64,000 bases of DNA from Blattamonas nauphoetae (lineage: Eukaryota > Preaxostyla > Oxymonadida). Location: NCBI GenBank assembly GCA_033064195.1, contig JARBJD010000143.1:1-64000 (forward strand), in the 5' to 3' direction. The notes below the pieces were generated by a model that was given only the letters and a program-made list of their open reading frames with translations, searched no databases and had not been told where the DNA came from. The translations under genes and the position numbers were made by a program. Within the stretch, counting starts at the first letter, position 1. The number at the start of each line of letters is the position of its first letter. This document shows positions 45,401 to 56,200 of the stretch, one piece after another.

Positions 45401-48400
45401 GTCAGCAGATCTCTCAAATGGTTTTCTGAGATTTCTGGTGGACGAGATGGGAGAAATGGAGATACAAGAAAGGAAAAGACTGGATGGAGAACAAAGAAGA
45501 ACACAATTGCGGAAGCAGTGGGAGGCTGAAAACAGAACTGGCCGGATGGCTCACCAGACCAACGAAAAGAAGAAACAAGAAATGCACAAAGAACGAGTCC
45601 AAGAAGTCCAGAACAAGGATCCTCAGCAAGAAGGGAAGAAGGGGAATGCGTGGAAGAAAAGGGGAGCTCTAAAGGATCTGAAGAACGAAGCTCCTGAACA
45701 TCAAACTTTCGTCCCTCGAGTCCTCCCGCCAGAAGATTCCAGACCAAACCATCCACCACCTGCGACGCCACTCCTCGTCTTGTATCTTCAGCACTGCAAA
45801 CGAGAAGATCTCAGAAAGACATTCACAGCTGTCCTCATCGCCTGCCTGGGTCAATTGAAAAATGATGACGACACACTCGAACCACTTCTCAATCACTGTG
45901 TGAAGATGATGAACCAAGATGACTTCTTCTCTTTTCTGGAACAGATCCGTGCTGACCCATCGACACGACACCTGCTTTACTCGACTTGTCTGATTCAGCG
46001 TGTTTTGAAGGAACCAGCCGGCGATGGAAGAGTGGTGGATCTGTTGGAGTCGGACATTTTGGCTGATGACTTCTCGATTGAACGTATCCCTGACCAATCA
46101 CGACCTCTGTTTGTTGAGCTGGTGTCTCGTCATCTTCCCTTCCTCCTTCGCTCAGAGATTCGCACAGTCCAACTGATCGATCGATTGACTCGTTTTGATG
46201 CTCAGCTCACGCATGTTCAGAACATATCCTCCTTCACAAATGCAATCCTCACACACTTTGTCAAAGTCATGGATAATGATCTCACTACCAACTCACTCAC
46301 CAACCCCTCTAGCCCGTTCCTCCATCACACTCTCCTCTTCTTCCACACGCTGATCGCAGCAAGCTCGTACAGTGAACCTGACCTCACTCAATTTGGACGC
46401 CTTCTGTCGATCATCCTAGAAACAACAGCAGACCCTTCAGTGCCGTGTCTTGTTTTGGGATCAGTCTTGTCTCACTTCTGCATGACTCACACAGACACAC
46501 TCGACATCATCAAATCACCGCAATACTTCGACTTTCTCTTTGGTGGTCGTCAAGTTGTGAAAAGAGATGGAAGACAGAAAGAACTCAACGTTGCAGCCCA
46601 ACACGTTCTGATGAATCCCTTCCTGTCACCGTTCAGAACGACAACAGGTGAAGACAGTGCAGATCCAGAGTGTGTACTATGTTCGAAGAGAACAATGATG
46701 CCATCATTTGTCGAGGTGAAGAGTGATCTGATCGAGTCGACTCGGCTCGTCAGACCAAACCCTCAAATCACAACACGAGACCAACTCAATCGATTCCTCC
46801 CGATCACTTCTTCGTGCCCATCTGACACAACAGTGTGTGATCTTCTTGCGGCTGGGCCAACACATTCAGCCGAAGATGCACACCAACTTGTGACTGAACT
46901 TCTCTCCACATTCACCTCCAAATTGAGGAATGTGGACGAGAATCAGTTCCTGTTTGTTCGACTTGACACACTCGTCGACACGATCACTGCACTTCTGATT
47001 GATGGGAAAGAAGCGACAGATCCTCACACGATTATCCGCGTCTCTTCTCATCTGATTTGTGAGAACAAGAAAAAGGCGTTCATCACTCCCGAGCTGATCG
47101 ATATTCTGCTGAAAAATCTGTCAAACCGAACAGACTCCACTTCAGCCCTCTCCACACACACGTCGATCCTTCGTCTTCTCCTCCTTCTTCTGAACTCACT
47201 CGACGAAGACACTCTTCCACTGAGATCGTCTCTCGTGTCATTCTTCACATCCGACAGAATTCAATCTCTCCTTCCAAATCAAAAACTCTTCGAATGCGGC
47301 ACTGAAAGTGAAACACTCCCCAACTCAACACTTTTGTCGTCGTTCTTCACTCTTCTCATCAATATCTTCCTCATCCTGCTTCGCCGCGATCCATCGTTTG
47401 CTGGTCACATTCCATTCAGCTCGATTGTCCATTCTTTGGAAGGATGTGTCTCAGATGGACCTGACAAGGCTTCTCTTCTCATCCTCATCCACCACTTGCT
47501 CGAAGTCCTTCTTTCTTGTTCGTCACATTCCACCTTTCTGGCGATTTTGGACAGTTTCAACAACTGCCCTTCTGCTTTGGATCGGGTCTGGGGAAGCACG
47601 ACTGCTCATTTCGCTGTTGATGAGCGAGATGAAAACGAAGCTGCTCCATCCACTCACCCTCCACTTGTTGAACGCGCACGCCAAGCAGTTCTCCAAATTG
47701 AGCCACACACGAATCTGGTGACTCGAGCCTTCAATCATCGAATTCAGAACGACACAGAATCACCTCCTCTGCTCTCTCTGCTCTTCACCAATTCTTCCCA
47801 ACAGGAAGTGATTCGCAGAAGACAAGACACTTTTGGTTCTGCCTTCAACACCAAACCTCTCTCGGCAGAACAAGTGGTGATGGATCCATTCTTCTCTGAC
47901 CTTCTCATGCTCTTCGGTCATTTCGAGAAGCTTTTCAACGATTCAAAGCAACGACCCTCTCTTTTGCTGAGTGGAAATCTCTTCCTGCGCTTGTTTGATC
48001 TGTTCAAATGGCTAACCACTGACTCTTTCTCCTTCGACATCAATCTGGTTGCGATTTCCAAAATCCAGTTTCTACTGACTTGTCTTTCACCTGTCAACAT
48101 CGATCTTGATCTTGTCTCTCCTCCTCTGATTCACTTTGCAACGACATCACTCAACATCTTCCATCAGCCTCCAAACATCCAACAATCCATCTTCAGACCA
48201 CCGCAGAACGATGAGAAGGACAGGCGACCAGAAATGTTGCTCCCCTTCCTCAATCTCTCCGCAGTCATCGCTCGCCATCTCGCCCCGATCTCCCCAAACA
48301 CCAGCATCCAGCTTCTCATCCCTCTCGTTCTCCTTCACCACCTGCCAAGTCTGCCAGAGATCAGACAAGGACTCCCATCCGAATTATTCAATTCTTTCTT

Positions 48401-49589
48401 CCAGATCGTCGACGATCTGTCGACAGCAGTAGATTTCACGAATTTTCCCGATAAACAAACAATCACAGCTCGAATCAAGGGTATCTGTGGTACTTTATTT
48501 GAACTGGAACCAACAAGCACGTTCGCAGAGAGCAGCCTCTTTGGCATCCCCTTCTTCTCGTCGTTCACCTTCGTCTGCTTCCTCGTTGATCCCGTCGTCT
48601 TCTCTACCATCCTCCACGTCTTCAACTGCCAGCTCAATCGTCGGGATGGGATGAATCAATCATCTCTCCTCACTCTTCCAGGCACAACACTCGCAACATC
48701 GATTAACTTTCTCCTTCAACTGTTCATGACGCCTTTGATCTACACCAACACTCCGACAATCGCCAAATCAATCGTCCTCCTCAAGTCAGTCCTTCCTCCT
48801 GACTTCAGAATAACGAAACAATCAACCTTTTCCCGAGATGCTGTCAAGCCACTTTTTGATCGACTGACCTCAAAAGAGGAGACGAGACCAGCTGCAGACG
48901 CTTTCCTTCATCTCATTACCATCCCAGTCACCATCACATTTTGTCCCATCGACTCAACACCTCATCATGTGATAGATCCACCAACACTCAACTTCCTCAA
49001 TGAACATCTCCATTACGTCTGCGGCACCCTCTCCACATTCCTCTCCTCCCCTGGCAAGAATGCGAAACACCCAGAGATCATGATCCGCAAACTTAACCAC
49101 AATTCACCCAAATTTGTCTCTGTTAAATCGCTTCTTCTTGTGGAAGGCAGTTGTTGGATGGACTGTCTGAGAACGATCAACGATTCTTTCCTCACACCTC
49201 TCTTTTCAGATCTTCAGACTCTCCTCCGAATCTTCTCATTCACTGAACCCGGCTGGGCATCACCCGTCCCCTTTCAAACTCCTCCCAAGCGCCAATCTCC
49301 TCCACCACCTTCCTCCACACTTCAGTTTTCACCTCCACCAACACGCCAATCTTCACCCAGTCACTCACCACCAGTTCGTTCACCTCCTTCTCAACACAGT
49401 AACGTGAATCAACAAACGCCAAAACCAAAATATCGACCACCTAACCAGAATCCGAATCCCACTGAGTGCAACGTTGATGTCAATAAAAGCACCATAGTAG
49501 CATACGTCGCACAAACACGCCCTGATTCAAAACAAAAGCCCAATCAACGCAAAGATGCCGAGTTCTCCACAACTCGCTCCAGAACATAA
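39428..49589 (+). CDS. Giant USP-type ubiquitin hydrolase, about 3,356 aa
   Basis: Four exons: 39,428-39,572, 39,604-39,742, 39,772-40,165 and 40,197-49,589, with introns of only 31, 29 and 31 nt, each GT-AG and phase-correct. The protein is helical (HEAT/ARM-like) around a USP catalytic domain. Cys box: GLYNPRMACFMNAVIVQLFH with Cys about 1,452 (family: GLxNLGNTCYMN). His box: GINHFFSIV with His about 1,737, then WWKMNDDVVTEF and QYATLLFFE. Cys pairs for a zinc site are seen in LRCEKGHD and MQCLQCNP. The domain is followed by a Glu/Lys/Gln-rich coiled segment (about 1,860-2,000) and a Pro/Ser-rich C-terminus. The size and plan resemble USP9X/USP24/USP34-type enzymes that remove ubiquitin from substrates. 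The LGNT part of the Cys box is replaced by PRMA, so activity needs proof. Confidence 0.8.
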
Positions 49590-49765
49590 TCTGAATGAGA
49601 CACGCGCTTTTATTTTTCAATTATTTATAAGCTTGCATCATCCTCATTTCCCATGTTTTTCTCCGTTTACCATCAGGATTTGTCAGTAGAACGAACGACG
49701 AGAAGAATGAAACTTTCCTTCCACAGGAATGACATGAATGGTTGTTCACGAACTTTTCAACGTTC
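49590..49765. other. Convergent 3' spacer, USP and cyclophilin genes
   Basis: 176 bp between facing stop codons. Nothing recognisable. Confidence 0.5.
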
Positions 49766-50299
49766 TTACAATTGTCCACAGGCGGTGATCTTGACTTCCT
49801 TGATGGGGCGATCTCCCGGTTGGGTTGGGTTCTTCTCGATGGCATCCAGAACATTCATTCCCTCAACAAGCTCACCGAACACCATGTGCTTTCCGTCGAG
49901 ATGAGGAGTCTGGACAAATGTGATGAAGAACTGGGAGCCGTTTGTGTTGGGTCCAGCGTTGGCCATGGAGAGCTGACCGCGCTTGGTGTGCTTGACTGGG
50001 AATCCCTCATCAGCGAAGCGGTCGCCATAGATGGATTTTCCTCCAGTTCCGTTGCCGCGGGTGAAGTCACCACCCTGAGCCATGAAACCACGAATAACTC
50101 TGTGGAAGGATGAGTTGGCATATCCGAATCCTTTCTCTCCTGTGCAGAGGCAACGGACTAACAAGATAAAGTAAAAGTGAAGATGATCAAGTTTCATACA
50201 GTTCTCGGTGGTCTTTGGAAGTTTGTCTGTGTACAGTTGGAAGACGAGGCGGCCGGCGGGTTGGCCACCGATTGAGATATCCATATAAACGCGGGTCAT
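49766..50299 (-). CDS. Cyclophilin-type peptidyl-prolyl isomerase, 163 aa
   Basis: Two exons on the minus strand, 50,299-50,200 and 50,157-49,766, joined across a 42-nt intron (GTATGA...TTGTTAG) that lies in frame; splicing restores [15 protein letters not shown]. All active-site blocks are present: [58 protein letters not shown]. The enzyme catalyses cis-trans isomerisation of prolyl bonds and is of cytosolic CypA size, without signal peptide or tail. The Trp that binds cyclosporin in CypA (WLDGKHVVFG) is His here, as in several divergent cyclophilins, so drug binding is probably weak while isomerase function is likely kept. Confidence 0.93.
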   Translation of the reverse strand: MTRVYMDISIGGQPAGRLVFQLYTDKLPKTTENCMKLDHLHFYFILLVRCLCTGEKGFGYANSSFHRVIRGFMAQGGDFTRGNGTGGKSIYGDRFADEGFPVKHTKRGQLSMANAGPNTNGSQFFITFVQTPHLDGKHMVFGELVEGMNVLDAIEKNPTQPGDRPIKEVKITACGQL

Positions 50300-50541
50300 G
50301 TCTTGAGGAGGAATAAAGCAAATGAATCAACATATGAGAGAGAACAGACCTGCTGATCTAGATCAGAAAATTGTCACAGGCCCAAAAATCAGTTTATGGG
50401 TGAGGTTTAACTGATTTTCTGGTCCGAATCAATTGAATAACTCCCATCCCAGGAGAAACAAATGGAACTTGTTCTTGAGAAACCACCGAACACAGAGGAT
50501 TGGGGATAGTTGAGGAATAGTATCTGGAGTGTTTTCTCGGT
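50300..50541. other. Intergenic spacer upstream of cyclophilin
   Basis: 242 bp; promoter of the cyclophilin gene and 3' end of the ARM-like gene. No clear motif. Confidence 0.4.
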
Positions 50542-51603
50542 TCATCGTGGCTTTCGTGAGTTTGCTCCGATGCTATTGGCAAAAACATGAACATCGAGCG
50601 AAACGCTATTGTGGGAGTACTTGCTCTTCTGGCCAAATCGAAGCTGATCAACAATGGATTCGAAGCCTTGTTCCCTCAGCCTGATCATTTCGTTCTTCCC
50701 TCGGCCAACTGTCAGGTGATCTTTGGATCTCCATTCGCACACAGCATCTCGAATTTGGTCAGTGAACGACGAGCGGGCGTCGTCAAGTTCGAGCGCGGTG
50801 ATGAGGTTGGTGAGGACGATATGAAGCGGAATAGACTGAAGAAACAGCGCTGAAGACACAGTGTGTGCCGCAAGACGGATGACAATCCCGATGAGGAGGA
50901 GAACAGCGAGTCCTGTTTCGGTGTCTTCGATGAAATGGTATTTTGAGCAGATCGACAGCAAATACCGTTCTATCGGATGCAAAATGTGAGAAAACAGGAG
51001 TGTATGAAGAGATTGGATCTCCTCAGTTGACGTGATGTGCTGTCGAGAGAGTCCAAATGGTGTTCCTAGCTGGAGACAGTTGGCAACGATCTGGATGAGA
51101 GAAGAGTGAATTCTGGATTTTCGAAAGGGTATATTGTCGGGGCGAATCAGGAAAATGATAGCTACAACGAGTCCATCTTGGACAAGACTATACTTTTGAG
51201 AAAACTGGCTGTAGAAGATGACTGGGACGAGAAACTCCAGGATCGACTGTGAAAGTCGTTCGAAATTCAATGAAAGCAAATAAATAACGGTATCAAGGAA
51301 ACCATAATGATCTCGTTGCGGTGATTGTGCCAAGTCGAGGAGGATTTGTTTGGATGTGTAGTCTGACCTTCCCCCCGGTTGGAGGATCTCGAAGAGAAGA
51401 CAAGCTTGCGTAAGTTCCTCATCAGTTTTAATTTTCTCTTCTTTCACGAACTTCATGAAACTCAGAAATGCGTTTCGTGCTCCAACGAAAGTGAGACGAG
51501 TATTGGCTTCCAGTGTCATGAAGAGTGGTTTTGAAATTGTGGGCGATGAAAGTCGTGAAAGACGACCCGCTGTCGGTGATCGTCTGTACGATTGGGAGAG
51601 CAT
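50542..51603 (-). CDS. ARM/HEAT-like helical protein, unrecognised, about 353 aa
   Basis: One exon. ATG at 51,603 is chosen because the next ATG upstream (51,654) overlaps the start of the divergent gene; both are in frame. The sequence is almost wholly helical, with hydrophobic repeats (LLDLAQSP, VIYLLSLNFERL, LLIGIVIRLAAH) like ARM/HEAT folds. It ends with a basic C-terminal stretch IRLREQGFESIVDQLRF and NSIGANSRKPR. From memory, similar endings occur in ARM-like oxymonad proteins; I cannot confirm that here. The function is unknown; it may be a scaffold. Confidence 0.6.
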   Translation of the reverse strand: MLSQSYRRSPTAGRLSRLSSPTISKPLFMTLEANTRLTFVGARNAFLSFMKFVKEEKIKTDEELTQACLLFEILQPGGRSDYTSKQILLDLAQSPQRDHYGFLDTVIYLLSLNFERLSQSILEFLVPVIFYSQFSQKYSLVQDGLVVAIIFLIRPDNIPFRKSRIHSSLIQIVANCLQLGTPFGLSRQHITSTEEIQSLHTLLFSHILHPIERYLLSICSKYHFIEDTETGLAVLLLIGIVIRLAAHTVSSALFLQSIPLHIVLTNLITALELDDARSSFTDQIRDAVCEWRSKDHLTVGRGKNEMIRLREQGFESIVDQLRFGQKSKYSHNSVSLDVHVFANSIGANSRKPR

Positions 51604-51652
51604 GGCGACAGGACAATTTGAGAAATGTTTTGGTGTGATCGGCCTCTCCCTC
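51604..51652. promoter_or_regulatory. Very short divergent intergenic region
   Basis: Only 49 bp between the ATG of the ARM-like gene (51,603, minus) and the ATG of the membrane protein gene (51,653, plus). If the upstream ATG of the ARM-like gene is used, the two start codons overlap in TCATGG. Confidence 0.4.
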
Positions 51653-52822
51653 ATGGAAAGTCAGACACTGCCGGTTCAAAAGGAACTCTTAGAGTCCTGT
51701 CCGAGTTTGCTATATTTTTTCTCAGCTTTGCAGTGGTTTATGGACCTGGGGGATGGCCTGTAATCGTTATGACATCAATCAACTTTCTCATCGGATTGTT
51801 CGTCTTTAATGAAATGATATCATCAATGCAGAAATGCCGATGGAGAAAGAGTCCATCTAGACATATTTTCATCCTCTGTCTCTCCGTTGTTCAAATTTTG
51901 AACCTCATCAACTCGCTCGTCCCAATTCCATGGGACTACACATCTGCTCTGGTCCTTTGTGATCAAATTCCCCGCTATCTTTTCTATGTAAGCTGGGAAT
52001 TCATCTCGATGTGGCTCGGATCAGCCATTATTGGACCGGGAAGAACCAAAAAATGTGTCCATCGCTTCAGACACATTGTCTATGCTCTTGTGCTCATCCT
52101 CACCTTTGTCTGTTCATCTGTGACATCTATCTTCCGTCATGTGTGACTTTTCCCAATTCATACTCTCCAGTTCAACAAACACCAATCCGACTCCCTTCGA
52201 TATGTGACGGTTGCCAGCAACTCTCTGATGTATATCACTGTCTGTGCATCTCTATCAATAGATATGGTTCGGCTCTGGCGCATTTTGTGCAACAATATGC
52301 TCCTACCGACGTATCGTTCCCGCATCAAGTTATTGACTCTCCTGGTCGCTACTGTCTTCGTTGTGTACGTCACCCGCTTCTTCTGGGCTATTTTCAAGGC
52401 GACTGGAATTAATATCATCCAAAATGCATTCGACACAGCTCGCAATCAGTGTCGAGACGATGATGTCACCAATCGCAAACAATGGTCTCCATTTTTTTGT
52501 TAATCTCTTCAGCATGTCCTATTACGGGTTTTCTTCAATCATCCTGTTTATTTTCGAGGATGTTCCGACGATCTTCCTCCTCGTGACGTTCACCATCATC
52601 AAACTGCATGTATCCAGCAGCAGAAAGAACCGGAAGAAGATTTCTGAACGATATGCGATTAATGACCAACTGGCTGCCCGTTATTTCTATTCGTCTTCGG
52701 GTGATTCGCCACAGGTTGGCACACAAATTCGACATCATCGAAGTCGCAATTCGAACAGACATCATTCGAGTATCCACGATGATCGGAGTAGCCAACATTC
52801 TGTTGACACCTATCACGTTTGA
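51653..52822 (+). CDS. Multipass membrane protein, TOM1/THH1-like, about 359 aa
   Basis: Four exons: 51,653-51,693, 51,726-52,140, 52,171-52,484 and 52,513-52,822, with introns of 32, 30 and 28 nt, phases consistent. Seven or so hydrophobic helices: FAVVYGPGGW region, INFLIGLFVF, FILCLSVVQILNLI, LFYVSWEFISMWLG, HIVYALVLILTFVCSS, IKLLTLLVATVFVVYV and YYGFSSIILFIFEDVPTIFLL. The layout resembles the TOM1/TOM3/THH1 family of seven-helix proteins of plants and other eukaryotes, but the match is by pattern only. The C-terminus is a cytosolic His/Ser/Arg-rich tail. The frame after about 52,700 is low-complexity, so the last about 35 residues are less sure. The role is unknown. Confidence 0.6.
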
Positions 52823-53270
52823 ACTGCCCTCTCTTTCGCACATGACCACAAAGAGATTGCAAGTCGTTGCATCGCGATCGTGTCGGTGGCGATGATGAAA
52901 TATGTTCAGAATCACATTCTCAGAGCAACTCGGTCTTCACTTGACACTTTACTGATTGTGTCCCAATGAACACTCTTGTCAACATTGTTCGACATCTGCA
53001 ACACCCAACATTCTCCAATTAGCCTCATTTTGTTCATTTTTTTAAGAATTCCTTCCAATGAATGCAGAATTTCACTTATTTTAACTCTTTGGAGCTTCAT
53101 TTTCGTTTCGTATACCATGAATGCTGTTTCATCTTTCTGACTTCACCAAACGTTCCGTATGACTCTCTTCACTGTCGATATTTTTGTGCTCAATTGAATT
53201 GTCAATGGCTGGAAAAGGAGATTTCATTCTTCATCTTTTCTTGGATCAATCCCATGGCTTTTCATGATCC
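52823..53270. other. Intergenic stretch without gene
   Basis: 448 bp. Promoter and 5' leader of the BEACH gene are expected here. Small open frames (from 53,062) do not look coding and could at most be an extra 5' exon. Confidence 0.45.
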
Positions 53271-56200
53271 ATGCACAAACAGTTTGCTTTTGATGATTCA
53301 ACGACTGGAATCCACGATGATCTCGATCAAGTCTTTACATCTGAAAGATTGATGTCCAATACCCTGCTCCTTTCCAGTACGATCAATCGGAATTGGCAAC
53401 GCTTCCACCAGCTGGAAGAAGAGGAGCCACGACGTGAAATTCTCCAATCTCTCTGCTATCATCTTTCGCACTCCATTAAAATCCAAACAAAACCCCAACT
53501 CACTTCATTAATTGATGCTCCAGATGATCTGTGTCTTCAAATCACAAAACGGTATAATCCCTCTTTCATCCTTATTCTGATTTCAGTTTGATCGATGATG
53601 TTTGTTCTTTGGATATGAAATCGGAGAGACTGAGTTCAGATCTATGGGACTACCTCTCCGACGATCAAAAGGGTGGGAGCTTCCTCAAAATGCTCAAACT
53701 GCTCTGTGGCGATCTTGAAATTGCTGGCTTTGTTCAAAATCTCCCTATCTGTTCAGTCATTGTCAATATTATTCTCATTCTTCTCGGACTTCGCGAATCT
53801 GAAGCAGGTCTGTCACTACTCCTTTTTTCTATTTCATTTCTCCCAGAATCCTTTCAAACTGAGTTTCAAGGTGTTGTTGAGCTCTTAAATCGAATCGGGC
53901 TCACTTTATTCAAATTACCGCATGCACAGGAGGAGTTAATCACCAACGGACTCTTCATCCATCTCTTCGAATGCGCCCTCTCCTTTTCCAACCCTCAATC
54001 TCTCAAGCTTTCTCGAGTTGCGTTGAATTTCATTGATTGTCTCACCAAAAAAGGATTAAGCGAACGTGGGCTGACCATAACCAGGGAGAAGGGCATCATC
54101 AAACGAATTCTCGATGGATGTGGATGGATGATCAATGCTGGTCTTCTGAATCGAAAGACTCAGTGTGATAACATCAATATTCAGGCCCACTCACCTCCTG
54201 TTCACGAAATCATCCTCCCAACCGATCTCACACCTTTTTCTCCCCAAGCAATCACTAATCCTGTCACCCTCTCCTTTCCATCGCACTCCATTGACTCTAA
54301 CCTTCCGATTTCAGATGAAGTTCGAGAGCCTGTGCAGGATTCAATCCGACCCACGTCACTTCAGAGCCACGCCCTCTCGTCAGACTCTTTGAATCAGCAG
54401 CTCTATGACATTCCATACCAAGCGGAGTACATTGCCAAGCTGTGGGAGATCCTGATGAATCTTCTCCGTGTCTCGCCTCACGTCGTCCACGATGGAATCT
54501 GGTCACAGTTCCAAAAACTCGATGGACCGCGAAAACTTGCGGAAACCATCCTTCATGTTGTGCTGATTGGGGAATGTGATACTGCATTGGCATACCATTT
54601 CTCATCAAACTCTCTGAACTCAAGCATTCCATCGCTGGGACAGCATCTGTCATCATCGACGCCATTTCTTCGCATGTCCGGAAATGCGTTGATAGAATCA
54701 TCCTCTGTCCTTCCATTATTCATGATTATTGATTCTCTTCTTCATTTCTTCGATTTTCTCATGTTTTTCCGGACGCAATCACGCCAATCAGCCAACCATC
54801 CCCCTCCTGAGATTCAATCGTCTCTATCGACGGGACCAAGCCTTTTCGCCTCAGTTCAGAGTGGAGTTTCCCAAATCGGCATGACAGTCCCCCAACCTGT
54901 CCAAACATCAACCCCATTCTCGCCAATCAACACCGTCCCCACTCTCCCTTCGTCGTTCATCGCACAAGCCTGCTACTCCGTCAAAATATCATCTGGACTT
55001 GATTCCTTTGAGTATTCCGTGAAACTCCACTCCGATCTCGAAATTGTGATGGAATCGTCGCTCGACCTGTCCAACTCTGTTTGGCGCGCGTCTTCGATCA
55101 GTTCCGACAGTCACCCGTACTCCACCTCGCTTGTTGACGGGACTCTGTCGGCAGACGATGATTTTGTGGATATTGAAGACGGAGAGGACAACCCGCGCTT
55201 TCTCCGAACAGTGTTCTGCGAGGCGACGAAGTGGCCTCTTCTCCAACTCGCAGTTTTGATGAAGTTCCACCGCATCGCCCGCTCGTCACCGAAGAACATG
55301 CAAAAGCTGCGCGAATTGTCGATTCTGAGTGGCTTCCTCAAAATGCTCCCAAAAATCGACTTCGCCGTCCAGAAACGCGTGCTGTCTGTGTTTGTAGAAT
55401 GCGCAACGTCAACCAACACGTGTCTCCCGTCCGAGTTCGCTGCTTCGAGTGCGTCCTGCTCTCTGTTCAACACAGCCGAGTCACTCGAAATCGTTCTCCA
55501 CACACTTCAACAGATCTCCGCGAAAGTGACGAAGAAGGAGGAGTTGTGGACAGAAACAGTTGTGAATGTTGCGATGTCGCTGATGGGACTGAGCTCTGTG
55601 TGTCTCTTCGCTGAGGATGACAGAAACGATTCGACGAAAGCGACCGAACACGAGAAAGAGGATCCCGAACAAGACGACGGATCCAGCTCACCCTGTTTTG
55701 TGCTGTCCCTCTCCACCATCGCCCGTTCCCTCCAAAACACATTCGCCCAGCTGGACAACCCGGTGACTCTCTCCTCTTTCGACCCGCTCCTCTCTGCAAT
55801 GGCCTTCTTCAGCCAGCGCAGGCAGCACATCGCGTATCCCTTCCTTCCGAGTGGCTCGCCGACACAGTCAACCCGAAGCTTGTCAGTCTCTCCCCATTCA
55901 CTCCCCCCTCCTCTCCTCTCCTCACCACCTCTCACTCAGCTCAGACTCGTCTGCCTCTCTCTCGACCTTCTTCGGTCGCTCGTCGTTGCATCAAATGTGA
56001 GAGCGTCCGATCTCCAAGCCCTTCTCAGCGACGAGCCTATGCTGTTCACACTTCTCCTCCATCCACACACCCAACACTCCCTCCTCCGCTTCCTCGCGGT
56101 TGTCCTCCGCACTTCTCTGAACAAACAGATCTCCACTGCTCTTCCTGTTCCGTCCTTCTCGCCATCGCTCCTCCCCGCTCGCCCACCATCCATCCAACCA

